A stretch of DNA of 64,000 nt from Phycisphaerae bacterium (GCA_030426385.1 JAUHYI010000006.1:31079-95078); one strand, 5' to 3'. Shown: positions 51,095-60,035, numbered from the stretch's first letter. Notes: generated by a model from the sequence alone, not told the origin. Numbers and translations: made by a program.

Positions 51095-53038
51095 ATGATG
51101 CTCGCATTTGAAGAGCCTGTTTTTACCCAGTTTGAACGCGCCCCCGCCAAGGTCTACGCTCATTCGAGCGAAGTCAGTGTCGCCGTCGCCAAAGAGATCG
51201 CCCAGTTGATCCGCGCCAAGGCCGACGCAGGCGAAAATTGCATCCTGGGACTAGCCACTGGGTCGACGCCTACCGGCGTGTATGCCGAATTGATTCGCAT
51301 GCATCAAGAGGAAAAACTGTCGTTCAAAAACGTGATCACGTTTAACCTCGACGAATATTTCCCGATGCAGACCGACGCGCTGCAAAGCTATGTCCGGTTC
51401 ATGAACGAACACCTGTTCGATCACATCGACATCCCGCGTGAAAACATCAACATCCCCGATGGCACGCTTGATGTGAAACAGGTTTTCGAACATTGCCGTA
51501 ACTATGAAAAGAAAATCAAAGACATGGGTGGGCTGGACCTGCAGATTCTGGGCATCGGGCGAACCGGCCACATCGGTTTCAACGAACCCGGCTCTGGCAA
51601 AGAATCACGCACACGCTTGATCACGCTCGATCGGGTGACACGCCTCGATGCCTCGGGTGATTTTTTCGGCGAGGAGAATGTGCCCCGCCGTGCGATCACG
51701 ATGGGTGTCGGCACCATTCTCGAAGCTGACCGCGTGATCCTCATGGCTTTCGGTGAAGGCAAAGCCCCCGTGGTCGCTCAGGCCATCGAAGGCGACATCA
51801 CCCCTGTCGTCGCCGCGAGTTTTTTGCAGGATCACCCCAATGCCCAGTTCCTGTTGGATCAAGCTGCCGCCGCTGGGTTGACGCGTTTTTCCAAGCCTTG
51901 GCTTTTGGGCCCACTCGATTGGGATGCAAAGCTAAAACGCAAAGCGGTCATCTGGCTGGCCAACAAAATCGACAAACCCATTCTCAAAATCACCGACGAG
52001 CATTACAACGAAGCGGGACTGCAAGACCTGCTCGCGCTGCACGGACCGGCTGAAAAAATCAACGTCGATGTCTTCCGAGATATCCAAAGCACCATCACCG
52101 GTTGGCCCGGTGGCAAGCCCGTCGATCTCAAACGCCCTGGAGATCGGCAGCGAACCTATGACGATATTTTCCCCAAACGCTGCATGATTTTCTCGCCGCA
52201 TCCGGATGACGATGTGATTTCCATGGGTGGCACACTGTTGCGTCTGGTCGATCACGGCCACGATGTGCATGTGGCCTATCAGGTTTCAGGCAACATTGCG
52301 GTGTTCGATGAAGACGCCACACGGTTTGCCGATTTTGCAGCGGATTTCAATCAACTGTTTGGCATTGGTGCCGAGCAGGCTGCGAAGATCGAACGACATA
52401 TCGATGAGTTCCTGCGCAACAAAAAACCAGGCCAGGTAGATTCGCCCGAAATTCAAAAGATCAAAGGCCTGATTCGTCGCGGTGAAGCACGGGCCGCTGG
52501 CCGCTATTGCGGTATCGAATATGACAACCTGCATTTTCTGGATATGCCGTTTTATGAAACGGGCACCGTTCGCAAAAAACCGATCGGCGAAGAAGATGTG
52601 CAGATCATCGTTGACCTGTTGCGTAAAACCAAACCACATCAGATTTATGCGGCAGGCGATTTGTCTGACCCGCATGGCACCCACCGCGTATGTTTGTCGG
52701 CGATATTGAAAGCACTCGATCGCATCAAGGACGACGACTGGACCGAAAATCTGGAAGTGTGGTTGTATCGTGGTGCGTGGCAGGAATGGCCACCCGAAGA
52801 TGTGGAAATGGCTGTCCCGATTTCGCCCGGTGAGTTGCAACGCAAACGCGTGGCGATTTTCAAACACGAATCACAAAAAGACAAAGCGCTCTATCCCGGC
52901 ACCGACCCACGCGAGTTCTGGCAACGCGCCGAAGATCGCAACCGCGAAACAGCACGCGTATTCGACAAACTCGGCCTGGCTGAATACGAAGCCATCGAAG
53001 GATTCGTGCGCTGGAACGGTGACGTGGAATACGCGTGA
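51095..53038 (+). CDS. nagB: glucosamine-6-phosphate deaminase fused to a PIG-L/LmbE domain
   Basis: This is a 647-residue two-domain protein. The N-terminal half (to about 265) is NagB-like: LGLATGSTPTGVYAELIRMH, NLDEYFPM, and GIGRTGHIGFNEPGSGKESR for phosphate and active-site residues. The C-terminal half is a PIG-L/LmbE zinc deacetylase-like domain: FSPHPDDDVISMGGTLLRLV carries the zinc-binding His-Pro-Asp-Asp and AAGDLSDPHGTHRVCLSAIL the third ligand region. The fusion combines deacetylation and deamination of amino sugars, consistent with GlcNAc catabolism and the GH20-like enzyme at 15731. GAGAGGG precedes the start. Both domains are clear; substrates are inferred. Confidence 0.9.
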   Translation: MMLAFEEPVFTQFERAPAKVYAHSSEVSVAVAKEIAQLIRAKADAGENCILGLATGSTPTGVYAELIRMHQEEKLSFKNVITFNLDEYFPMQTDALQSYVRFMNEHLFDHIDIPRENINIPDGTLDVKQVFEHCRNYEKKIKDMGGLDLQILGIGRTGHIGFNEPGSGKESRTRLITLDRVTRLDASGDFFGEENVPRRAITMGVGTILEADRVILMAFGEGKAPVVAQAIEGDITPVVAASFLQDHPNAQFLLDQAAAAGLTRFSKPWLLGPLDWDAKLKRKAVIWLANKIDKPILKITDEHYNEAGLQDLLALHGPAEKINVDVFRDIQSTITGWPGGKPVDLKRPGDRQRTYDDIFPKRCMIFSPHPDDDVISMGGTLLRLVDHGHDVHVAYQVSGNIAVFDEDATRFADFAADFNQLFGIGAEQAAKIERHIDEFLRNKKPGQVDSPEIQKIKGLIRRGEARAAGRYCGIEYDNLHFLDMPFYETGTVRKKPIGEEDVQIIVDLLRKTKPHQIYAAGDLSDPHGTHRVCLSAILKALDRIKDDDWTENLEVWLYRGAWQEWPPEDVEMAVPISPGELQRKRVAIFKHESQKDKALYPGTDPREFWQRAEDRNRETARVFDKLGLAEYEAIEGFVRWNGDVEYA

Positions 53039-53062
53039 GTTTTTAACAAGCAATTATTTAAG

Positions 53063-53210
53063 AAACCACAGAGACACAGAAAAAGACAGCAAAGCAAAAG
53101 CAAAAGCGTTGGAAAAAACTTCAATCTTTATGGCCCGTTGAAACATGACGGTCTGTATTCTAATTTTTGTTCTATTGTCTTTCTCTGTGCCTTTGTGTCT
53201 CTGTGGTTTA
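53063..53210. repeat. inverted repeat of the aaaccacagagacacag type
   Basis: AAACCACAGAGACACAG at the left and CTGTGTCTCTGTGGTTT-like sequence (TTTGTGTCTCTGTGGTTT) at the right are inverted around about 95 bp. Both arms sit just after the NagB fusion gene. The motif is a kind of repeat often met in intergenic DNA of diverse bacteria. It may act as a bidirectional terminator. Confidence 0.6.
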
Positions 53211-53254
53211 GTTTCCATAATTAAAAAGTTTTATCGCATAAGCAAAAAATCCAA

Positions 53255-53282
53255 TTGGATTCTGATTGTTTGCGGGTATAAT
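53255..53282 (+). promoter_or_regulatory. promoter of the candidate 6S RNA
   Basis: TTGGAT (53255-53260), a 16-bp spacer and a perfect TATAAT (53277-53282) lie upstream of a structured, non-coding stretch. Transcription would begin near 53289. Confidence 0.6.
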
Positions 53283-53288
53283 TGCCGA

Positions 53289-53485
53289 TAGACAAGTCAA
53301 GATACTTCCGGTTGCAGAGGTCATCGCAGCACACATTGCTCGAACCTTTAAGCACCCCAAGGGAGCCTGAGTCGGCGCGACGGTCAAGCCGCCTACGAGC
53401 GGAAGGCCCGGACGACTGGCACTCGCACCCACCTAACATTGGGGTTCGAGCAACGGCTGCGACGGACCTGCAACCCCTGATGGTT
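53289..53485 (+). ncRNA. ssrS: candidate 6S RNA
   Basis: This is a stretch of about 197 nt behind a good promoter that can fold into one long irregular rod. The closing stem pairs GGTTGCA and GGTC (53310-53322) with GACC and TGCAACC (53464-53475). The next stem pairs TCGCAGC with GCTGCGA and GCTCGAACC with GGTTCGAGC. Then comes an unpaired bubble and an inner arm pairing GAGCC..AGTCG with CGACT.GGC.CTC. Rod, central bubble and terminal arm in under 200 nt are the marks of 6S RNA, which mimics an open promoter and binds RNA polymerase. No coding frame of quality crosses it. tmRNA, RNase P and SRP signatures are not seen. Confidence 0.5.
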
Positions 53486-53531
53486 GCCACCCCGCTTGTC
53501 GGGCCAACAATCATTCCGGCCGCGAAGATCG

Positions 53532-53563
53532 AAGCGGTTCGCATACGCGGGCCGCTTTTTTTA
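53532..53563 (+). terminator. rho-independent terminator after the candidate 6S RNA
   Basis: AAGCGG (53532-53537) pairs with CCGCTT (53552-53557), with an inner CGC/GCG pairing, followed by a T7 run. It would end transcripts that continue past the RNA. Confidence 0.65.
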
Positions 53564-53648
53564 TGCGCCTCGCACGAAATCGCCACGCCATACGGCTTCC
53601 ATAATTTTAAGCATGTACGGTAAATACTCGCGCGTGGATTTTTGTTCG

Positions 53649-53710
53649 CTCCCGGTGAATACCGGGAGTTTGTGTGAAGGGAAAATTGAGGCCGTGCGAT
53701 TTTTTAACGG
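53649..53710 (+). repeat. dispersed intergenic repeat, copy 3
   Basis: The copy reads CTCCCGGTGAATACCGGGAG, then a short TTTGTGTGAAGGG-containing middle, then GGCCGTGCGATTTTTTAACG. The CCCGGTGAATACCGGG hairpin is perfect here. It directly precedes the GTTAGCC-ended element at 53728. Confidence 0.75.
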
Positions 53711-53727
53711 GATGGATATGATTCCCC

Positions 53728-53858
53728 GTTAGCCGCCGCCCTTGGGCGGCGTGTGTGTGGGGCCGGGGTGGCGTGGGCCGGGGGCGTGGGCTGGGGGTGG
53801 CGTGAGAGGCAAGGATTTATTGACAGTGACGCACCGCCATAAAGGCGGCGGTTAACGC
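53728..53858. repeat. palindromic element with GTTAGCCGCC ends, copy 2
   Basis: GTTAGCCGCCGCC at the left is inverted at the right as GGCGGCGGTTAAC. The right end CCGCCATAAAGGCGGCGG is also a hairpin by itself and shares CATAAAGGCGG with the element at 12500-12576. The interior is G-rich and different. No gene is seen between 53039 and 53966 apart from the RNA and repeats listed. Confidence 0.65.
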
Positions 53859-53966
53859 GCGAGTTCCAAATCGGATGGGTATCACCCATAGCCCTGCGAA
53901 TGGTTCGCCAGCATTTTGCCTGAGGAGGACAGGGCATAGGCGTGGGCCGGGGCTATAATGGTCCCT

Positions 53967-54965
53967 ATGTCCAATGACCAGGCCAACGATCTTCCCCCAT
54001 TGCCCGACGATCTGACACAACGTATCGTCGAGAGCTATCTCGCTGACAATCGCACGCATCACCTGGGTGCGTGTTTTTTGCCCAGCCGAGCTAAAACAAT
54101 CGAGCTGATCGAATTGTTACGGCGATTGATCTTTCCCGGATTTTTCGATGACCAACGTCTGACCACTGAAAACGTCAACGCGCATGTGAACACGTTGTTG
54201 GTTCAGATTCGTGACCTGTTGTATGACCAGGTCCATCAGTCGATCAATTACGAACAGCAAACCAGGGGCAACGCGAGCGATAAAAACGACGGCGATAACA
54301 ATAACGATAACAACAAAGGCAGTGGTAGCAGTGACGACAGCGATTCACCGATCTGCAATCGTCGATCCACCGAAGTCACGATAAAGCTGCTTGAACTGAT
54401 TCCCGAAATTCGCAGGAAACTGGGAACCGATGTGCGTGCGGCATTTCAAGGTGACCCGGCGGCGCACAACACCGATGAAACCGTCTTCTGCTATCCCGGC
54501 CTGGACGCGATTTTTATTCATCGCGTGGCTCATGAACTCTACAAAATGGAAGTACCCTTGTTGCCGCGCATCATGAGCGAATACGCGCACAATGAAACCG
54601 GTGTCGACATCCATCCCGGCGCGACCATCGGCGATTCGTTTTTCATCGATCATGGCACCGGCGTGGTCGTGGGAGAAACATCCGTCATCGGCGACCGCGT
54701 GCAAATTTACCAGGGCGTCACCCTCGGCGCGCTGGCACCCAAAGACGGCGAACGCTGGCGCGGTCGACGACGCCACCCTACCATCGAGGATGACGTCACC
54801 ATCTATCCCGGGGCAACCATCCTCGGCGGCGAAACGGTCATCGGTGCCAAGTGCGTGGTCAACGGTTCGGTGTTTATCACCTCAAGCGTACCACCCGGCC
54901 ATATCGTGGGCATCAATCATCCGGAACTGAAATTACGCGCACGACGCCCCGCCGCCATGCGCTAG
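53967..54965 (+). CDS. cysE: serine O-acetyltransferase
   Basis: This is a left-handed beta-helix acetyltransferase (332 residues) making O-acetylserine for cysteine synthesis. The hexapeptide part includes GVDIHPGATIGDSFFIDHGT, GVVVGETSVIGDRVQIYQGV and RHPTIEDDVTIYPGATILGG; the conserved IHRVAHEL helix precedes it. The length and helical N-terminus fit the long CysE/EpsC-type. A low-complexity Asn/Asp/Ser insertion (residues about 105-135, SDKNDGDNNNDNNKGSGSSD) interrupts the N-terminal domain. A TATAAT at 53954-53959 lies only seven bases before ATG 53967, so the mRNA may be almost leaderless; a second ATG at 53958 overlaps that box. Confidence 0.92.
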   Translation: MSNDQANDLPPLPDDLTQRIVESYLADNRTHHLGACFLPSRAKTIELIELLRRLIFPGFFDDQRLTTENVNAHVNTLLVQIRDLLYDQVHQSINYEQQTRGNASDKNDGDNNNDNNKGSGSSDDSDSPICNRRSTEVTIKLLELIPEIRRKLGTDVRAAFQGDPAAHNTDETVFCYPGLDAIFIHRVAHELYKMEVPLLPRIMSEYAHNETGVDIHPGATIGDSFFIDHGTGVVVGETSVIGDRVQIYQGVTLGALAPKDGERWRGRRRHPTIEDDVTIYPGATILGGETVIGAKCVVNGSVFITSSVPPGHIVGINHPELKLRARRPAAMR

Positions 54966-54967
54966 TG

Positions 54968-55915
54968 ATGGTCATGATGTCGCACGATACCAACCAGACT
55001 GACCGAACCACCCTGGCCGCCCAAACCGCTTTAATCGTCGGCTGTGGTTACGTCGGGCAACGGCTGGCAGCACGTTTGATTGAATTGGGAACAGTCGTCT
55101 ATGGCACCACACGATCGCAAAAACACGGTGCAATGCTGGCGAAAATCGGCGTGCATCCTTTGCTCGCCGATGTGACCCAACCCTTAACACTGGCCTCGTT
55201 GCAACCGATACTCGCATGCGAATCGCTGGATGTGTATTACCTGGTCCCGCCGGGCCGACCGAATCCTGCGAGTTCGCCCGAGCAGGTCATCGGCGAAGGC
55301 TTGCCCTGCTTGTTGAAAGCATTGCGAACGGCCAATGTTCGGCGTGGTGTCTTGACGTCATCGAGTGCGGTGTATGGTCAGCGTGACGGACAACGCGTCG
55401 ATGCCGAGACGATCGCCGAGCCGGCGGATGAACGTGGTCGCCTGTTATTGCATGGGGAACAAACGTGGTTGGAAGCGCGCGATTCGCATCACGTGGTGCG
55501 CCTGGCAGGATTGTATGGGCCGGGCCGGGTCGTTGGTTTGAAAGCAGTGCAGGACGGCGCGCCCTTGGTTGGCGATCCGCAAGCGATGTTGAACCTGTTG
55601 CATGTGGATGACGCGGTCGATCTGTTGCTGGCGGTGATGCGGGCATCGCAACCCGGACGCATCGAACTCGGATGCGATGGCCATCCCGTGCCACGGCTGG
55701 CCTACTACAACGCTTTGGCTGATCGGTTAGGCGTTCCACGCCCGGCGGTGTTGGATGACGCATCAGCCACCATGCAGTTTGGCATGGCGACCGCAGCGCG
55801 CCTGCGACGCACGACGTCGAAATCACTTGATCCCACGATCACCCGTCAACGCACCGGTTGGGTCCCGCGTTTTGCGAATTTTCACCTTGGGCTGGACCAC
55901 GCCCTGCCCGCCTGA
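54968..55915 (+). CDS. NAD(P)-dependent epimerase/reductase, YeeZ-like
   Basis: This is a 315-residue SDR-type protein. The cofactor motif is ALIVGCGYVGQRLAARLIEL, whose GCGYVG wording is typical of the YeeZ-like group. SSSAVYGQRDG contains the Ser and YG of the atypical active site. LNLLHVDDAVDLLLAVM and GWVPRFANFHLGL are family segments. It starts two bases after cysE stops, so it is translated with it. The substrate is unknown. An ATG at 54980 would also fit. Confidence 0.82.
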   Translation: MVMMSHDTNQTDRTTLAAQTALIVGCGYVGQRLAARLIELGTVVYGTTRSQKHGAMLAKIGVHPLLADVTQPLTLASLQPILACESLDVYYLVPPGRPNPASSPEQVIGEGLPCLLKALRTANVRRGVLTSSSAVYGQRDGQRVDAETIAEPADERGRLLLHGEQTWLEARDSHHVVRLAGLYGPGRVVGLKAVQDGAPLVGDPQAMLNLLHVDDAVDLLLAVMRASQPGRIELGCDGHPVPRLAYYNALADRLGVPRPAVLDDASATMQFGMATAARLRRTTSKSLDPTITRQRTGWVPRFANFHLGLDHALPA

Positions 55916-55952
55916 AATGAAAAACAGGCGAATCTGTTAGACTGCCATAGTG

Positions 55953-58439
55953 ATGGAAATTCCCGAATTATTCACCGAACAATCGCAACCGCGCGAACCC
56001 GACCCGCCCCTGAATCAAGACCGTGGGCCTGACCCATTGTTGGATGATCTGACCGACCCACAAGTTGAGGCGGTCACGCATGTCGATGGGCCGTTGCTGG
56101 TGGTCGCGGGGCCTGGCTCAGGAAAAACGCGGACGATAACACGGCGAATCGCCTATCTCGTGCGACGGGTGGGCATCGCGCCGTGGCATGTGTTGGCCAT
56201 CACGTTTACGAATAAAGCCGCCGGTGAAATGCGCGAACGGGTCGCTGAATTGCTGACCCCACGTCAAGCCCGGGCGCTGACCGTGTGTACGTTTCACAGC
56301 TTGTGCGCCCGACTATGCCGCATGTATGCCGACCGCCTGGGATTGACGGCCAACTATTCGATTTACGATACCGCCGACCAGCAGCGTGCGGTGAAACAGG
56401 CGCTCGAGGCGTTGGATATGTCGACCGGCAATTTCCCGCCGAGCAAGGTGTTGGCCGCGATATCGAATGCGAAAAATGAATTGCTCGGCCCCGAGGCATT
56501 CGCGGGTTTGTCGCATGATTTTTATTCAAAAAAAATCGCGCAGGTCTATAAAAAATACGAAGCGATTTTGCAAAAAAATAACGCGCAGGATTTTGATGAC
56601 CTGCTGCTCAATTGCGTGAGCCTGTTGAAAAACCATCCGGATGTGCTCGACGAATTGCGGGCACGGTTTCAGTATCTGATGATTGACGAATATCAGGATA
56701 CCAATCACGCGCAGTTCACCTTGGCCAATGCCTTGGCCAGTGAACATAAAAACCTGTGCGTGACAGGCGATCCGGATCAGTCGATTTATGGCTGGCGCGG
56801 AGCGAATATCAAAAACATTCTGGAATTTGAAACGCACTATCCCAATGCGAATACGGTGCGGTTGGAACAGAATTACCGTTCGACCAAAACCATTCTGGCT
56901 GCGGCGGACGCATTGATATCCAACAACGCCCAACGCAAAAACAAATCCCTGTGGACGGATAACGAAATCGGCGACCCGGTGCGTGTGGTCACCTGTCGCG
57001 ATGAACAGCATGAAGCACGATGGCTGGTCGATCACTTGCGTGACCTGCATGTGCAACAAGGCATCGCGTGGTCGGGCATGGCGATTTTTTACCGGGTCAA
57101 TTCGCTGTCACGCGTGATTGAAGATGCACTGCGCACCGCCGCGATTCCCTATCAGATTGCCCGCGGCACAGCATTTTATGATCGCAAGGAAATCAAAGAT
57201 GCGATCGCGTTTTTACGAGCGATTGCCAACCCAACGGATGAAGTCGCCCTGCTGCGTATCATCAATACCCCTGCCCGTGGCATCAGTGCGGCTTCGGTGA
57301 AAACCATGCGTGCTCACGCGGTGGCCCATCAGATGACCTTGAACCAGATTCTCGAACGGCCCGAACAGGTGACCGCACTGAACAATCGCGCGGTTAACAG
57401 TATCGCCCGGTTTGGAAAATTGATGCGCGGTTGGTGTGACACCATTGCCAGTGGCGATGGCGAAGAAATCACGCTGCGCTATTTCGTCGAACAGGTGTTG
57501 CGCGAAAGCGGGTTGGAAGATTACTACCGCAACGACAAATCCGATGCCGACGACGATCGCATTTTGAACCTGGGCGAATTGATCAGTGGCGTGCAACAGT
57601 TTGAAACTGAATTGGCTGAGATGGAATTGGAGCTGGACGAAGCGGGTGCGATTGAGGACGATCTTGAGATCGAGCAAGACAATGAGGCTCGCGAGTCAAT
57701 CGATGCCGACAATGATTCTGCCAGCGAAGCGATTCTGGATGACCCCACCAATCCGTTTGATCCGATCACCGATGGCATCAGTGGCGATCTGACGCGACTG
57801 GATGTTCGGCTGAGTCTGTTTCTGGAGCGGGTGGCGTTGATCAGTGACGCGGATGCTGTCGATGATGATCAGGGCACGGTGACATTGATGACGTTGCACG
57901 CGGCCAAGGGTTTGGAATTTCCCGTCGTGGCGATGTTGGCGGTTGAGGAAGGCCTGCTGCCGCACGAACGGGCTCGTGACGATCCGAGCGAAAAGGAAGA
58001 AGAACGGCGACTGTGTTTTGTCGGGATGACCCGAGCCCGTCGCCATCTACTGATGACCAACGCGCGTTACCGCACGATATTTGGTCAGAAGACACCGGCG
58101 ATGGGCAGTTCGTTTTTGCGTGAATTGCCACACGACGCGATTGAAGCGATCGATGAAACCGAAGAGCACAGCACGGGGGGCTGGGGCCAATCCGGTCGCG
58201 GTGATTACGGCGCGGATGAAGATATGGGAGATGACGATCCGTATGCGGACGAAGCCGAGCAAGAAGCGCGACAGTTCGCGCCGGGCACCCTGGTGCGACA
58301 TCCGGATTTCGGTATGGGCCGAGTCGTGAGCCTGGGTCGAGTGGGCATGCATACCCGAGCGCGGGTGGAATTCCCCACGTCCGGCGTCAAGACGTTGATC
58401 CTGCAATACGCACGTCTCGAAAAGGTACACCATCAGTAA
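55953..58439 (+). CDS. pcrA: UvrD/PcrA/Rep-type 3'-5' DNA helicase
   Basis: This is an 828-residue superfamily 1A helicase. The Walker A region reads VVAGPGSGKTRTITRRIAYL, motif Ia AITFTNKAAGEMRERV, motif II MIDEYQDTNHAQF, motif III GDPDQSIYGWRGA, motif IV LEQNYRST, motif V TLMTLHAAKGLEFPVVAMLA and motif VI FVGMTRARRHL. An acidic low-complexity insertion lies in the 2B region (about residues 550-600, DLEIEQDNEARESIDADNDS). A C-terminal PcrA-like module follows (GTLVRHPDFGMGRVVSL). It works in repair and replication restart. Family is certain; the choice between uvrD and pcrA is not. Confidence 0.95.
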   Translation: MEIPELFTEQSQPREPDPPLNQDRGPDPLLDDLTDPQVEAVTHVDGPLLVVAGPGSGKTRTITRRIAYLVRRVGIAPWHVLAITFTNKAAGEMRERVAELLTPRQARALTVCTFHSLCARLCRMYADRLGLTANYSIYDTADQQRAVKQALEALDMSTGNFPPSKVLAAISNAKNELLGPEAFAGLSHDFYSKKIAQVYKKYEAILQKNNAQDFDDLLLNCVSLLKNHPDVLDELRARFQYLMIDEYQDTNHAQFTLANALASEHKNLCVTGDPDQSIYGWRGANIKNILEFETHYPNANTVRLEQNYRSTKTILAAADALISNNAQRKNKSLWTDNEIGDPVRVVTCRDEQHEARWLVDHLRDLHVQQGIAWSGMAIFYRVNSLSRVIEDALRTAAIPYQIARGTAFYDRKEIKDAIAFLRAIANPTDEVALLRIINTPARGISAASVKTMRAHAVAHQMTLNQILERPEQVTALNNRAVNSIARFGKLMRGWCDTIASGDGEEITLRYFVEQVLRESGLEDYYRNDKSDADDDRILNLGELISGVQQFETELAEMELELDEAGAIEDDLEIEQDNEARESIDADNDSASEAILDDPTNPFDPITDGISGDLTRLDVRLSLFLERVALISDADAVDDDQGTVTLMTLHAAKGLEFPVVAMLAVEEGLLPHERARDDPSEKEEERRLCFVGMTRARRHLLMTNARYRTIFGQKTPAMGSSFLRELPHDAIEAIDETEEHSTGGWGQSGRGDYGADEDMGDDDPYADEAEQEARQFAPGTLVRHPDFGMGRVVSLGRVGMHTRARVEFPTSGVKTLILQYARLEKVHHQ

Positions 58440-58575
58440 TCTCGCCCCCCCCACCTTAGCCCCACCACACCCCCACCACCTCAGCCCCGCTCCGACTAAC
58501 CCGTGTCAGGCCATCGTTAAAAATTAAATCGCCCCCACTGGCATCGATCCTACCCTTGCGTCTACAATTCAATCA

Positions 58576-59364
58576 GTGAAACGCACACGCATCAAAATCT
58601 GTGGCATTCGCGAGCCGGATACGGCCTGGGTGGCTGCGCAGATGGGCGCCGATGCTGTGGGCTTGGTATTTGCGGAAGGTTCGCCGCGACAGGTGAGCGT
58701 CGCTGACGCCAAAGCGATCGTGGCGGTGTTGCCTGCGTTTGTGCAGCCGATCGCGTTATTCGTCAACGCAGACGCGGAGCAGATTCGATCGACCTGCCAT
58801 GAACTGGGCATTGGCACCGTGCAATTGCATGGCGAGGAAACGCCCGAGGATGCCGCGGCGTTGTGGCCGTTGCGTGTGATCAAGGCGATGGCGTTTGATG
58901 CCCGTTCGGTATCCGCGGCATTGCGGCCTTGGCGCGGCTCATGCGAAAATCTCACCGGCATCCTGTTCGATACTCCCCCACCCACACTTTCCCCGGCAAG
59001 TTCGCAGACGAACGGTGGTGATGATATTGGTGCGAGCAATTCACCAATCGCATTGAATAAAACGACAAACAAGGATGCCGATTCCGAACGTCTGGCACCG
59101 CGCGGCGGCACCGGTCGGCCGTTTGATTGGGATGCGCTGGCATCAGTACAACATGCTGGACTGTTGGCTGGTTTACCGCCGACCATTCTGGCAGGTGGTT
59201 TGAACCCGGACAACGTCGGCCGAGCGATCGAGCGGGTGAATCCCTACGCAGTAGACGTTTCCAGTGGCGTCGAATCGTCGCGTGGCGTTAAGGATGCCAC
59301 TCTGATCGAATCGTTCTGCAAACAGGTGGGCGAGGCCGAAACCCGCTATTCCCCCGCGTTGTAG
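58576..59364 (+). CDS. trpF: phosphoribosylanthranilate isomerase
   Basis: This is a tryptophan-biosynthesis isomerase, 262 residues, with GTG start. It opens RTRIKICGIREPDTAWVAAQ with the catalytic Cys, followed by ADAVGLVFAEGSPRQVSVAD. The second catalytic region reads GTGRPFDWDALASV and the phosphate site LAGGLNPDNVGRAIE with VDVSSGVESSRGVKD. A 55-residue low-complexity insertion lies between ILFDTPPPTLSPASSQTNGG and the FDW motif, making the protein longer than the usual 200-210 residues. No other trp genes are near. The identification is certain. Confidence 0.95.
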   Translation: MKRTRIKICGIREPDTAWVAAQMGADAVGLVFAEGSPRQVSVADAKAIVAVLPAFVQPIALFVNADAEQIRSTCHELGIGTVQLHGEETPEDAAALWPLRVIKAMAFDARSVSAALRPWRGSCENLTGILFDTPPPTLSPASSQTNGGDDIGASNSPIALNKTTNKDADSERLAPRGGTGRPFDWDALASVQHAGLLAGLPPTILAGGLNPDNVGRAIERVNPYAVDVSSGVESSRGVKDATLIESFCKQVGEAETRYSPAL

Positions 59365-59430
59365 TTACTCGCTGTTGTAGACGTTTTTACATTGGCCGAA
59401 TACAAGCCTGGTCAACCCCATGGGCGGGGA

Positions 59431-59952
59431 TTATTTTTCCGGCAAATTCAACGGCGGGCGTTCGTTGATGATCGGAGCTAACAATTCTGCCGCACGCGGG
59501 TGACGCTGCAAATGATTCATTTCAATTTTTAGATCGTGTTCGGCTTCGCGCATGTTGGGGGCATACCGCAAGGTGGCCGAGCGTTTGTCGATGTCATCTT
59601 CCTCGGCAAATTCCTTGGCGACGAGATTCATTTCCGCCACCGCATTTTTGAAATCCGGCTCGACCTGCACCGCGTCATCATAATTTTCAACGTGGCGGAG
59701 CATGTAGGACATGTCGTGAATAGATTGCAAATAATAAACCGCATGCTCATCGGCATCATGACGCGGCTCACTGATCGGCATCATGCCCTGGCTGGAGATG
59801 TGTTGATCATAGGCACGCTCCGATAGCTTGGGTGGCTGTTCGCGATAACGCCAACCGGGCGGGCCCACCATGAAATAGATCGATACGATCACCACCAGCA
59901 CAATGCCGGTGAAAATCCGCTCTGCAATTAACCTGCGTTTATAGACATCCAT
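59431..59952 (-). CDS. hypothetical single-span membrane protein
   Basis: This is a 173-residue protein. RIFTGIVLVVIVSIYFMVGP near the N-terminus is one membrane helix, with basic residues before it (KRRLIAER). The remaining part is helical, charged and soluble (HAVYYLQSIHDMSYMLRHVE; KSATLRYAPNMREAEHDLKI-like region), probably facing the periplasm. It lies convergent to trpF with a 66-bp gap. I do not recognise a family. It may be specific to planctomycetes. Confidence 0.65.
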   Translation of the reverse strand: MDVYKRRLIAERIFTGIVLVVIVSIYFMVGPPGWRYREQPPKLSERAYDQHISSQGMMPISEPRHDADEHAVYYLQSIHDMSYMLRHVENYDDAVQVEPDFKNAVAEMNLVAKEFAEEDDIDKRSATLRYAPNMREAEHDLKIEMNHLQRHPRAAELLAPIINERPPLNLPEK

Positions 59953-60035
59953 ACGTAGGTGTTATCGACCGAACCACGCGCGAAAAACAGCCCCGCATCG
60001 AAATGCAGGGCTGTTATCGGTCACAATAATTGCAA

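Noticed and set aside
53289..53485. tmRNA, RNase P RNA or SRP RNA at this locus
   Set aside because: No tag-coding frame or CCA end, no RNase P core boxes and no SRP GGAAG/AGCA loop; the rod with a bubble suits 6S better.
53282..53623. 113-codon plus frame covering the candidate RNA
   Set aside because: It runs through the RNA stems and the terminator; the composition is not protein-like and no ribosome site is seen.
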